From Rhea pennata (Eukaryota; Chordata; Aves; Rheiformes; Rheidae): 64,000 nt of DNA. Location: assembly GCF_028389875.1 (NCBI RefSeq), contig NC_084666.1, forward strand, positions 27,622,308 to 27,686,307, read 5' to 3'. The position numbers were made by a program, and so were the translations under genes. The notes under the pieces are model-generated. The model was not told the DNA's origin. It did not search any database and was given only the letters and a program-made list of their open reading frames with translations. Each line of letters begins with the position of its first letter. Positions within the stretch are counted from its first letter, which is position 1. This document shows positions 9,639 to 20,380 of this stretch, in pieces.

Positions 9639-12600
9639 CACTAAAAGAGAAAAGGGGAGAGCATGAAGTCTCTATATTGCACAGCAGTGGACAAAAACCT
9701 GAAAATGTGACCCAGGTACCCCACAAGGCACCACATTAATCCAGCAGGCAGATAAAGCTCAGACATCAGAAACTCTTGACTCTTGTGGGGCTGACTTATG
9801 ATTCTTTACTTTCTTCTCTTTGTTTTCTTCTTTCTTTACTTTATTCTAATTCTTCATTTTGCTTGCAGGAAAAGAAGTATTATAGCTCCAGAATAAGCAG
9901 GGCAGATAGATAGTAACTTTAAGGTGTTCTGCGTTTACCTGTGAATAAAGCAGAGCAGCTGTACACCAGTTGTAGTCAAAGCCTCATGTTCCTTAGAATA
10001 ATAGCGTCTCTGTACTAAATATTAACATCAGCTAGTAACACAAGCATTCGGATGTCAGGTATAAAATATTCCCTTTAAATTGTTTTAATATAAAACCAAA
10101 CATAATGAATTTGTTATGGAAATAGAGCTGCTAAAGCAGACTTTTGTAGTGGTCCAGAGATCTGTAAAGAGCTGAGCAAACTGGCATTTAGAACTGTACT
10201 TGTAGTCTCTGCTTGCAAAGGCAAAAATGGCATTGTGGTAATCTGTGAAAGACACCCAACCAGTTTGCTCTTCATTACCATCTGGTGGTTACTGCACGGA
10301 GTGGCATTACTCTCATCTCAGAAAGTTAGGAATTTTCATGTCATCACCAAAAAGAAAAGGGTGCTGCAGCAGCACTGGGCAGCAGAAGGGGACTGGTTTT
10401 GTCTTATAGCCATTGACACAACCGCACCAGGCCCAGACAAGACTGACAAAATGAATGGGTGGAAGGCAAAGAGAAAATTAGGAAGCTTCTGGAGGTACTT
10501 CAACGTTTCATCAAGTAATTCAAGGCATACCTGAATATGATTTGCAAGGAGCTGAGAACTGCCTGGAAAACTTTGGGCACTGTTGCTTCCCACTGACAGC
10601 AGTTGCAACTGCAACCATTCTGCAAGATAAGGTATCTTGCTAACCATTTCCCATAACTGGTCTCTAGATCATTTTCAGCTTTTTGGGGCATTTCTTATCC
10701 TGAAGGAAGGTTAATTTGCTCTTACAACAAATGAAAGAAGTACAATAATTGTTAATCAAGTATAATACCTCACTGTATGGATCAATGGATAATTGATAAA
10801 GGCTAGGCAGAATGTAACCTAAGCAAACAGGTCCACTGTACGTATTTTTCAGTACTAGAAATACATCCTCTTGGCAAAATTATATATGGTGCTGTTCAAG
10901 GTGCAGCATGGGGTTGATCCAGTGCAGCATGTCATCTTATGTACTAGCTGGCATTTTCAAGAATAGCATGAAATGAAATAAAAATAATTCATTGTCATGA
11001 TTATAAAGAATAAGCAGAAATAGTTTATATGGCTCAGTTGTTTTCTGTGTTTAAAGAAGAAGAACTCTTAAGTTCCATTCCTAGCTCTGCCACTGAACCT
11101 TTTACAAAGATAAGTATACAGTTCCAGGAGGCAGACTTCAAAAGTGGAATGGTCTGAACAGGACGGATGAGCTCTGCACTCACAAGCACTCTCCCTGTAT
11201 CTTGCAGAAAACCTTTGTCTTTCTCCCTCTCTGTCAGCTGCTCCGGAGCAATACATACTCTTTTTTTCTGCTCACAGCCCAAAAAGATTAAGTACAAATC
11301 TACTCTGACTTACGTATGATTTAGACACCATTTAGATCTAGGGTCATTTAGATCTCATTTCAAAACTCACCAAAGTAAACTAAAAAACTGCCATTCACCC
11401 GGAGGATTCTGGATCAGAACAAGAAAGCATTTCTTACTTCGTGTTTCTGAAATACTAAGTTGTCCTTTCCCTTCTGTTAATATTTACGATACTTTATTTT
11501 CTTATGGCCTCTTTTTGTTTAGGGTTTTGTTTGGTTTGGTTTCTTGCTTGGTTGGTTTTAATCTATTACAGATGTGTTTTAACTCCTTTATTCCTCAGTT
11601 TCCCCACCAGAGAGACAGGCAAGTGATATCTCACTTTCAACAAAGGAGATGGGTAGGAATTTGGCTTGACTGACAGTGTGTGGTAAGCCCTTCAGGTTGG
11701 TGTAACACAGAGACAACACTGAAATACATTTTGCAGGTTTTTTGAAATTAAAACCTTCATAATGTTCAGAAGGTGAAGTAAAATTTAGGCCTCTGTGCAC
11801 TAGGTGTTAGGGACAACAACTCTGTGAAACAAGGAACAACCAAAGGAGACACTGGGCAGACAAAAAAGGACACAACAAACAGATGGACAACACAAGAAGT
11901 TAACTCATGGGAAGGACTCCATAATCCTTCTTCATAAGTAGGAAGAGATGAGAAGAGAATACCTGGTCCAAATAATTAAATTAAGTACTCAGGTAATTAA
12001 GTACTTTCTCATTTCTGTCCTGAGATGGTATTAGAGAATTTCTGAAGATAGCACTTCTGGCATCACACAAAAGCTCCAGCTGCTGCTGCTGCTCAGGGGA
12101 GCAAGGGAAGATTCATCCTTTGGTGCTCCCCAGTATTGTAATGCTGCTGCTTGCCCTAAAATAGGAGATGGCACAGTTTTGCCCTGTATAGTGGGTTTGA
12201 AGGTAGCTACAAGCAGCTCAAACTGTCATCCAAAATGCACACAGAGTGAACAACTCAATAACCCCTGTTACTCAGCCATTTCTCCCATGGGCCTCTTCTC
12301 AGAGCAGTTATCCCTAGGAAAGTCTAAGCATCCCAGTGCCCAGCAGAGCTGGAGGGAGCAAATGTCCACAGGGGCTGCACAGCTGGTGACATCCCAGTAG
12401 CATCTTGGTGACATTCACAGATTGAAGGGTTGTGTGGTCTGCCTGAGAAACCTCTATCTCATGTCTTTGTCAGTTCTCTTATCTTTACACTTATTTTTGG
12501 CTTTATTTTAGGATTCTTTTTCAACTAGCTAAAAACAGCACAAATGACAGGGCGTAATCTATTTCTCAGTTTATGGACCGCTTCCAGTGACTGCTGCCAG

Positions 12601-13721
12601 CCCACATGACATATATAAATTATGGATTTTAGACCTGCACCCCTGTATCAGTAAAAGAGATATGAAAATTACTCATTGTCTTACACCTCCCTGGTGACAA
12701 AGCGACTCACAGCTCAAGAGATTCTCGTGCCCTCTTTATTTCAGCAAGCAAAAGGCATACATCTCACTCATCAAATGTGCTCCTGAGACAAGAAAGGAGT
12801 GTGCAAGCAGCTGTTGTGTGGGACTATTGCATTTGTTAAAATTATGCCCATTTTGTTTTCTCCCAGCGTAGGTATGAATATACATGGTGATACATATCTA
12901 ATGCTGTCATTTACATGGCTGTAAATGTAGTCAACAGAATTCCAGAGGAATTGCCCATGAGCAAAGAAATCAGACAGCCTGAAAGTTTTCATTCTAACTG
13001 CTTCTATTGTTATATTTTACAGCTGTTCTAACACACACCTTTAAATGGGAAAAAATTTGTAAACATATTCTTGAAATACAATGGGAATTTTCATTCTTGT
13101 CCCCTTTGTTCCTGGAGGCAGCAGACAACTTTCCTAATGAAGTGGAAATACAAAGTGCCTGCCTTCTGTGAGAGGGGTGCAGTGGCAAGCAGACAGATAA
13201 CAGTTTCTAATTGCAGTGCCCATTCTTGGCCCTTTTCTAGCTTTTACTCCCTACAGTATTACCACATATAAGCATAGCCTTTCTCTTAAAAAGCAAGTAC
13301 TGCACAATTTTTACCAAGCCGTCCGTTTCTATTCTTACTGAAGTTGGCTGTTTGAGGAGTATGTGATTTGGAGGCTAGATCTCCAATGCACTAAAGATGT
13401 TTTTGGATAGATCTAATTTTAAAACTAGAAGTATTGACCAATGGGAAATGACAGTTTTCAGCACCAGTTTTCATCCCAGATCAGACTGCATAGATCAGAT
13501 TGCTCAGGGCTTTGAAAGGAGTACTTTCTATTCAAAATTTCTTGAAAGCAAATAATGCAGAAGTATTTCTTTTCTCAAAGAATTTTTTTTTAAATTCATT
13601 AAATATTTTCTTTCTTCTTCCTGGTGAGGGAACACTTTGATCTACATACCTATCTCCATGTGAAAATATCCCCAGGAAAGTTGCTTATGTGACTGAATTC
13701 AGCCACCTTGATTCTTTATTG

Positions 13722-13989
13722 ATAGAGCAAGACAGGACAAGAGGCACTGGGCAGAAATTGAACCACAGGACATTCCACCTGAATGTGAGGGGGAATTTCT
13801 TCACTATAAGAGTGACAGAGCACTGGACCAGGTTGCCCAGAGAGGCTGTGGAGTCTCCCTCTCTGGAGATAATTCAAGGCCCGCCTGGATGCAACCCTAC
13901 CATGCTCTAAGTGACCCTGCTGAGCAGGGAGGTTGGACTAGATGATCTCCAGAGGTCCCTTCCAACCTTACTGATTCTATGATTCTAGA
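13722..13989 (+). mobile_element. CR1 LINE 3' end (5'-truncated)
   Basis: Recognisable avian CR1 tail. It contains AGGACAAGAGGCACTGGGCA, a degenerate FHLN..GNFF-type segment in one frame, CCAGGTTGCCCAGAGAGGCT, GTTGGACTAGATGATCTCCA, and a short terminal repeat of the TGATTCTA type (13972-13987). The sequence is close to what is familiar from bird genomes, so this copy is relatively young among those in the window. As is usual for CR1, it is truncated at its 5' end and has no poly-A tail. It is the main evidence that the window is avian. Confidence 0.93.
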
Positions 13990-16900
13990 AGCAAACAAGC
14001 TAGGCTCTTATTTATGTGAGTCACAGGTTCATAAGCTGCTGTATGTGGTGAGTGCATCATATCACTGAAATGGGACAAAGAGACACATTGCATTCTAGTG
14101 GTCCAGTGTGGTAAAGTATTTCTGCTAAGAAAAAAACTCCTATTTCTGTATTCACTACATTTAAAAAGACATATTTAACTAGACCATTTAAATGGGGTTT
14201 TGCAGTGAGCTGCTTTAGAGTACAATGCACTGGAAAACCTGGAGAACAAGAACTCAATTTATAAGAAAAATAATTCCCAAGCCATTCTAGTGACAGTGTT
14301 TCATGTCTTCTATATAAAAAAAAAAAACATACAAATAAAGACAAGACCAGGAATAAAAACCACAGAAACAAAGGCCCCAGTCCTACAAAGATACAAACAA
14401 TGTTCTACAGTACAAATCAGCCTGCTAAAATCACATGGAGCTGCTTGCAATTCAATGGACAGGTGTATGCGTGCTTGGTTTCTGCAGGGTAGTATGCACA
14501 CTAGGTATTGACTCTCTCATGCGTCTGACATCTCACATGCACTGACAAACCTCAGCTGTTGAGAACCGTGTTAAAGGGAGATAACTTTTAACAGGAATTT
14601 TATCAGTATCAACACTTAGTATTCCCTTGTGTTCTTTAGATATGCCCTTAGAACTCCTACAACCCCTCCTTCTTTTTTTGGCAGCACTTAAGACTAGTGG
14701 CTACTTGGACTTAACCTAACAACTGAGGCTAATAAAACTATGCAAACGCAAACAAACTTACCGCTCTCACAGTTCACACTTCTCCTTGCCTATCACAACA
14801 CTTGTTTGAATCTCTTCCTACTTTATCCTAGACGGTTTGCTCTCTGAAGCTGGGGTTGTATTTTTAATAATTTCTACAAAGTATGGCACAAGTCCTTATT
14901 CTGCAGGTTCTACTACTTCTAGAGACAGCATTAGAGGGAAAAGGAACTTGTGAGTCTTCCACATCTGGAATTAATTAAGAATGCCAGAAGAATTACTTAC
15001 AGTAGGTAGTGAAGAGAAGGGCAAAGAAAATGCCCTGTCAGTGATTTCTGTGTCGTTAGGCATTCAGTATTAGACTTGTGTGCCTAGGGAGAAAACAAGC
15101 TCTGTAATGATAAGAAAGGATTTTGGATGAGTGGTGTACACATAAGGTTGGAAGATCTGAAAGGGGATTTCTAAAGAACATTACAAATGTTTATCTGAAC
15201 TGGTTAAAGACTTACTAAGTTATTTTAGCTGTAGGTATTACAGAACAAAAAGTCATATACTCCTTATTATATATTCTCTTCTCACTTTGATTATTGAGGA
15301 TGAATAACTTTAATTCACTATTTCACTATTTACTATTATTTCCTTAAAGTAGTGTCCTACGTGTTTTACAAGCTTATAAAAAGAAAGTGAAGCCTGCACT
15401 GAAAAGATCTTAATTGACTTTTACAGCACATAAAAAGGATAAAAACAGAGCGCCAAGAAGCAAGTGGAAGAGGGCATGAGTCCTGTGTTGTACTTTTTTT
15501 TCCCCCGCTGAAGAAAGGGTGAGGCGGTGTAGGTTTAGTGAGAGACCTGAAGGAAAGTGGCTGGGAGGAGAAGATGCTCTCTGCATCGCACGGCACCGTT
15601 GCTCAGCCTGCAGATCCACCTCAAGATAAATGGGAGGCTCAGTGTGTCACTCCACTGCTCTTCTCAATCACTCGCACAGCTTTCCCACCGCACCGAAATC
15701 CTCAAAGCACACTAAAGCTATCTCCAGCTTGCCATTTTCTGCCATCCAAGCAGACTGCACACAGGCTGTATTTGACTTAAGGGATTACTGTAGGTATAAA
15801 ATGACAGTAGCATCATCACTAAGCAGACAAAGTACATGGCCTACTTTGTAACTTACCTCTTTTCTCTAAGTATAACACTGTTCACAGGGCTTTTTTACCT
15901 GAAAATGTAGTCATTTCACTGTTCCTACATTTCATTTCAAAGGTTTCAAAACGAAACATTAGCTTAATTTTTACAAATCTGAAATTTTATTCTAAAATTT
16001 TTAATATACTTTATCAGAATTGTTACTGAAAAACATAATCTGCTCAGTGGCAAGTAAGAAAATTTATATGTCTGTCCTAATTCTATTTTTCTTCTACATG
16101 GGATGTTTTGTTTGAGGCAGCATCACAGATCACACAGCCAAAACCCAGTGGGGCACAGATTTGTAACAATGAATAATCCAAAGACCTAGACCTCTGTTTC
16201 CCCTTCTGTTTCCTGTGCATATTGTTACACTGCAATAAACATTTGCTAATTAGTGACAGTTTTTGCACACTTTGCACTCATCATGCTTCTGGCCTGTCTG
16301 GCCTGCATAGCTGTTCACACAACAGTTATCCTTACTGACCGGAAAACTGTAAGTCCAGTTAGACCACTTAGATGATGAGTATCCTGGTTTTGCAAGTCCC
16401 TATTTCTAATTACTCAAACCTGTCATTATGATAAATATTAGCATTCTAGTGTTCACCTCCATGTGCAAAGTACACAGTGTAAGATACACAGCTTCCTTTC
16501 TGAATATTGAGTAAAACCACCAAGTCACACCTCCCACAATCTACATTCAAGTAGGCAGAAATTGTCACTAGGACAGATGCACTTTTTGTCAATATGTACA
16601 GTCACCACTTTGCGATAATTTTTCCCTAGTTTTATTAAATGTTGTGGTCTCGTGAGATCCTATGATCTCATCCAATAAGAAACGGGAACAGTTTCTTCTT
16701 TTTTTAATGATCTTACATTCTTTTTAGGTAGCCAATATTGTCTGAGCAGGGCACTATCTTTTTACTGTGTGCGCTTTCTGATTTCCAGATGAAAATAAGC
16801 AATGAAAGAAACATCGTTAATAAACTGGAAACATTTCTTTATATGAGAAAAAACATTCCCCCCTCACCTCGAAAGTTTTTCATATGGCAGGTAAAAAAAT

Positions 16901-18756
16901 GAATACATAACTGGCCAAGAATGATTTTATGAATCATGCTGTGAAATTATACAATTTGTGTTGCTTCTACTTAGTGTATAATGAGCTAAAAATATATATA
17001 AAAAAAGAAAATCATGGATATTATGTTAAAACTAATATATTTCAATCACTTTAGATTGCTAGTACTTGCACCTGCTTGAATCAAGATGAAAGCTTTCCTC
17101 ACTCAAAAAGTCTGCCTTCACTAACTCAGCCCAGAAAGTATTTCCAAAGAGTCTTCTTATTTCCAAGACGTATGCCTATCTCACAGACCCTATAATACTA
17201 AGCCCATTGTAAAAATGACTGAGAAAAGAATTTGACATTATCACTGGCAATGGTTTGAAGAAAAGAGATTATTGTGCAACAAATACAATAAAATAACCAT
17301 AAGACAAGATCAAGATCCATTAAAGCCACCACAGAGGTCTGCTTTTCTTTAAAAGATGCTGCAAATTAATGGCAAAAGTCACTAGATGATTAAGCTCCCA
17401 GGTTTTTAACAGCCTGATTTCCAAAAATTCAAAGGATCACAGCCTAGAACCTCAGATTTATTTTCGTGCCTACCTTTTGCAGAGTTCAGCAAGTTCTAAG
17501 TTGCCTAAATGCCACGTAAGGAACCCTCCATGTTTCACACTGCCCGACTGAATAAATCCCACTGGAGAACATGGAAAGAACTTGTTAACTGCTGCTGATA
17601 GTGACAGAGATGACTAGAAAGGAATATTTTTATTGAAACTACAGTCAAGATTCTTTCACGCTGTCGGCCTGGAAAAGTGTGCTATATTTTCACAGAAATG
17701 TATCATCTGCAAAGAAATAACAGAGCTCTGGATCTTTGTATTATTCATTGTTAGACATCTGTGCCCCACTGGTTTCTTGGCGCTAAATTGGGATTTTTCA
17801 TGGGATGATAGAGGCCTTCCTTACATCATATCTTAAATATCTTCAATATTCCTTAAACTGTGGATAAAAATACTGATCATTTCAATTGATAACATTCAGA
17901 AGTCCTGCTGCTAATAATTTATTTTCTCAGTCTAATTCAGTGTTCAAAGTCTATCCATGGTAAGCACTGGGCATGGCGAAAGAGCTGAGATGGATCCTCA
18001 GTTTCTCCACATAAACTTATCAAAACTTCAGGGGTTGTTTCAAGGTCCCAGTGTAAAGCCCAGATGTCTCCCATTAATGAAGTTGAACAAAATGGGGTTG
18101 AATTTCCACAATTAAAGCAAGGTACACTCATGGGAAATAGTCAATGGATCAGTGGCCTTATTTCTGGCATGATCAGTGAAGGAAGCTAGATGCTCCTCTA
18201 AGGAAGCCCAGCTCAGGAAGAGGTCCTACAAGAATAGGCTTGTCAAGGAGAACATCCTTATCTCTGCTGGAATTACACTCGTTAGTAATGAGAGGAGACA
18301 TGCAGGGCAGGTTCTTCATTCCCGCCTTTGCCAATTAGAGGATGAGCTCCAAAACTGCATCTAATGCACTTTCACCGCTAATGGGCATTCAGTCCAGGGA
18401 CCAGACAACAGCTGTTCCAAGGTAAACCGCCCCAGAAATGCACCTAGGGCAGACTGCAGGCAGAACACACGCCGCGAGTTATGCCTTGAGATGGATTTTG
18501 GCAAGCTGTACAAAACATGGCCTCCATTTTATTCAGGCACAGTTGACTTTCAAATGGCTTATGACAAAGCTACAGTTATCTACCAGATATAGTGTGCAAA
18601 CCACCATGATGTAAAGAAGGCCTCTGCCCAATTTAGTGGTTCAAATGAAGCAGGTCATTTTATTTTGTCTGCTTGATACAATTCTGAATGAAAAGAAACC
18701 TTCTAGTAGACCTCTCTAGGTAGGAAATATTTTAAAATATGCTATGGCCAAGCAAC

Positions 18757-18808
18757 ATCAATTCCATGCACATAGTAGGAAAATCAATTCCATGCGCATA
18801 GTAGGAAA
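18757..18808. repeat. 26-bp tandem duplication, two copies
   Basis: Two adjacent 26-bp units, built around ATCAATTCCATGC and CATAGTAGGAAA, differ at one base (A/G). It is a recent local duplication in intergenic DNA with no visible function. Confidence 0.85.
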
Positions 18809-19229
18809 ATGTACTCATCATGATTAATAAATTTTAAAAACTTTTTCAAACCAGCAAGGCAAAAGTACTATCAAGTTGAGCTATAAGATCATGTTTTTCA
18901 GAAACTAAGGACTAAAACAGGAGAGAAAAAAAAAAGAGATATGTTGCAGGTAAAAGTCCTTACAGCCTATTGAATTGTATCTCTAAAAAGGCAACAAGAA
19001 AATAGTAATTTGCATTGTCACGGTTACTAGCGGTAGCTCTGACGGTGAAGCTATCTCGCAGCAACCTTGGGAACTGTGTCACTCTCCTTCCCCGAGAGTG
19101 ACAAGTTTCCTTAGAAATACACATAGTAAAAATGTTCAAAACTGACCCCAGAGTTTGTGTCACAAATTATGTGTTTTTGCATTCCTGCGTTCTTCACATA
19201 TTGTATGTTGCAACAACAGAAGCACCCCG

Positions 19230-19869
19230 AGAAGTCCGGATTTCCCGAGGAATAACGCCCGCGCGGCACGCGGAGGCGCCGCGGGGGCGGCCGCCGAAGG
19301 GGCTCGCGGAGCCGCCGCGGGCCGCGCGCAGGACGGCTCCCGAGGGGTCGGCTTTGGAAAGAAAGAAAGAAAAAAAAAAATCCCCTCCTGAGCGCACGAT
19401 CGATTACTTTCCTTGGCAAACAGCAGCCGAAAATACGCTGCGAGCTAGCGCACGCGCTGCGCCGGTACTTGCGCGGCAGGGGTAGCTCCGGGGACGCGTC
19501 TCAAGCCGCAGCCTCGCAGCTGAGGCGCTCACAGCTGGAGGCAGCCCTGCCTGCACCATCCTTGACCTCCTTGGGGTCCGCGGGCACCTTTTCACGCCAT
19601 CTGTAAGGCTGCCAGACAGCACGAGCGCGAGTTTTCACACAAAAGTGACCTCAACTATTCTTTTTTTTTTTTTAATTATTGCTGTCGTTCCCCCCGCGGA
19701 GAAAAGTTCGCTAACGCCACACGTCGGCGGCGCCGCCCGCGCCTCTCCGTGCTGGGCGGGGCGCGGCGCGAAGGTGCCGCCGGGGCCGCCGCGCGCATGC
19801 GCCGCGCGCGCGGCAATTGTTGCTCCGCGCGGCGCCGCTCCAAGTTGCGGAGCGCGGCTCGGCGCCGGC
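19230..19869 (+). promoter_or_regulatory. GABRB1: GABRB1 promoter and 5' UTR in a CpG island
   Basis: CpG-dense DNA from about 19230, continuing through the first three exons to about 20380. It is interrupted by a T13 tract (19661-19673). No TATA box is seen near the expected start. The palindrome GCGCATGCGC (19793-19802) matches the NRF-1 core. The transcription start cannot be placed, but the 5' UTR must lie just above 19870. Together with the GABRA4 island this makes two separate divergent promoters about 17 kb apart rather than one bidirectional promoter. Confidence 0.75.
19793..19802. promoter_or_regulatory. NRF-1-type palindrome upstream of GABRB1
   Basis: GCGCATGCGC lies 68-77 bp above the GABRB1 start codon and matches the NRF-1 consensus YGCGCAYGCGCR except at the last position. 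NRF-1 control of the mammalian GABRB1 promoter has been reported. The motif also contains an ATG (19797) out of frame with the GABRB1 start and in a weak context (C at -3), so it doubles as a possible upstream start if transcription begins above it. Confidence 0.55.
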
Positions 19870-19955
19870 ATGAGGGCGGCGGCGAGGCGGGACTGCCCGG
19901 GCGCCCTCTGCGTGTCCCTGGCGCTGGCCGCGGCCGCGGCGTGCGCGGCGCGCAG
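19870..19955 (+). CDS. GABRB1: GABRB1 coding exon 1 (start codon and signal peptide)
   Basis: First coding exon of the GABA-A receptor beta-1 subunit. The 86 bp encode 28 residues plus two bases. Residues 12-27 ([16 protein letters not shown]) form the hydrophobic core of a signal peptide. The exon ends in phase 2 at a GTGAGC donor (19956). The start at 19870 is the ATG that joins in frame to the unmistakable beta sequence in exon 2; its context has G at -3. The peptide is very alanine-rich and unlike the mammalian beta-1 leader I remember (MWTVQNRESLG...), so a different first exon may also exist upstream. The frame and splice sites are direct observations; use of this exon is inferred. Confidence 0.8.
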
Positions 19956-20037
19956 GTGAGCGGGGCGCGCAGGTGCGCGGCGGCGGCGCGGGCCGCCCGC
20001 GCGCAGCCTCGCTAACGCGCCTCTGCTCCCTCCCCAG
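19956..20037 (+). other. GABRB1: GABRB1 intron 1 (82 bp)
   Basis: Very short, CpG-dense intron with a GTGAGC donor and a pyrimidine-rich CTCCCTCCCCAG acceptor. It restores the codon AG|C (Ser) across the junction. Confidence 0.85.
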
Positions 20038-20129
20038 CGCCAAGGAGCCCGGCAACATGTCCTACGTGAAGGAGACGGTGGACCGGCTGCTCCAGGGCTA
20101 CGACATCCGCCTGCGCCCCGACTTCGGAG
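20038..20129 (+). CDS. GABRB1: GABRB1 coding exon 2 (N-terminal extracellular segment)
   Basis: The 92-bp exon encodes [20 protein letters not shown] followed by [10 protein letters not shown], nearly identical to remembered beta-1 ([29 protein letters not shown]). NMS is the conserved N-glycosylation site of beta subunits. The segment forms the N-terminal helix and the start of the ligand-binding domain. The acceptor is CCCCAG at 20037 and the donor GTAAGG at 20130, with the exon ending in phase 1. Beta subunits pair with alpha subunits such as the neighbouring alpha-4 to form the GABA site at the beta/alpha interface. Confidence 0.96.
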
Positions 20130-20208
20130 GTAAGGCCGCGGCCGCGGGGCGGCGCGGGGCGGCGCGGGCGGCTGCCGCGCCTGACCGCGCCTCCCGCTCC
20201 CCCCGCAG
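20130..20208 (+). other. GABRB1: GABRB1 intron 2 (79 bp)
   Basis: Extremely short GC-rich intron with a GTAAGG donor and CCCCCCGCAG acceptor. Joining restores GGG (Gly) and the FGGPPVDVG beta-subunit motif. Confidence 0.88.
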
Positions 20209-20276
20209 GGCCGCCCGTGGACGTGGGCATGCGGATAGAGATCGCCAGCATCGACGTCGTCTCCGAAGTCAACATG
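20209..20276 (+). CDS. GABRB1: GABRB1 coding exon 3
   Basis: The 68-bp exon encodes [20 protein letters not shown] then VNM, ending at the ATG|GTGAGT donor. VDVGMRI separates beta-1 from beta-2 and beta-3, which from memory read VAVGMNI and VCVGMNI. The E/I and V substitutions against mammalian DVASIDM are conservative. The 68-bp size equals the expected exon 3 size in the family. The next exon, beginning with the conserved DYTLTMYFQQSW segment, is not found in the remaining 43.7 kb. A beta-4 paralogue exists in birds, but the divergent pairing with alpha-4 favours beta-1. Confidence 0.95.
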
Positions 20277-20380
20277 GTGAGTGAGCGCGCGGCGCCCCCC
20301 GCGCCACGGCGCCGCCGCGCACCGCCGCGCACCGCCGCGCAGCCCCGCGGCTGCCCGCGCGGCGCGGTGGCGAGCAAAGA

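Larger units (their letters stand above)
3481..19229. other. Intergenic region between the GABRA4 and GABRB1 promoters
   Basis: About 15.7 kb of mainly AT-rich DNA between the two head-to-head CpG islands. I see no exon with a recognisable protein. It holds one clear CR1 insertion (13.72-13.99 kb), an oligo-T tract (9620-9638), two hairpins in a locally GC-richer patch (9298-9431), and a 26-bp duplication (18757-18808). Shared enhancers for the divergent gene pair could lie here, but none can be identified from sequence alone. Confidence 0.7.

Noticed and set aside
13457..13465. Possible REST/NRSF (RE1) site: TTCAGCACC
   Set aside because: Only the left half-site is present; the following bases do not match the GGACAGCGCC right half at any usual spacing.
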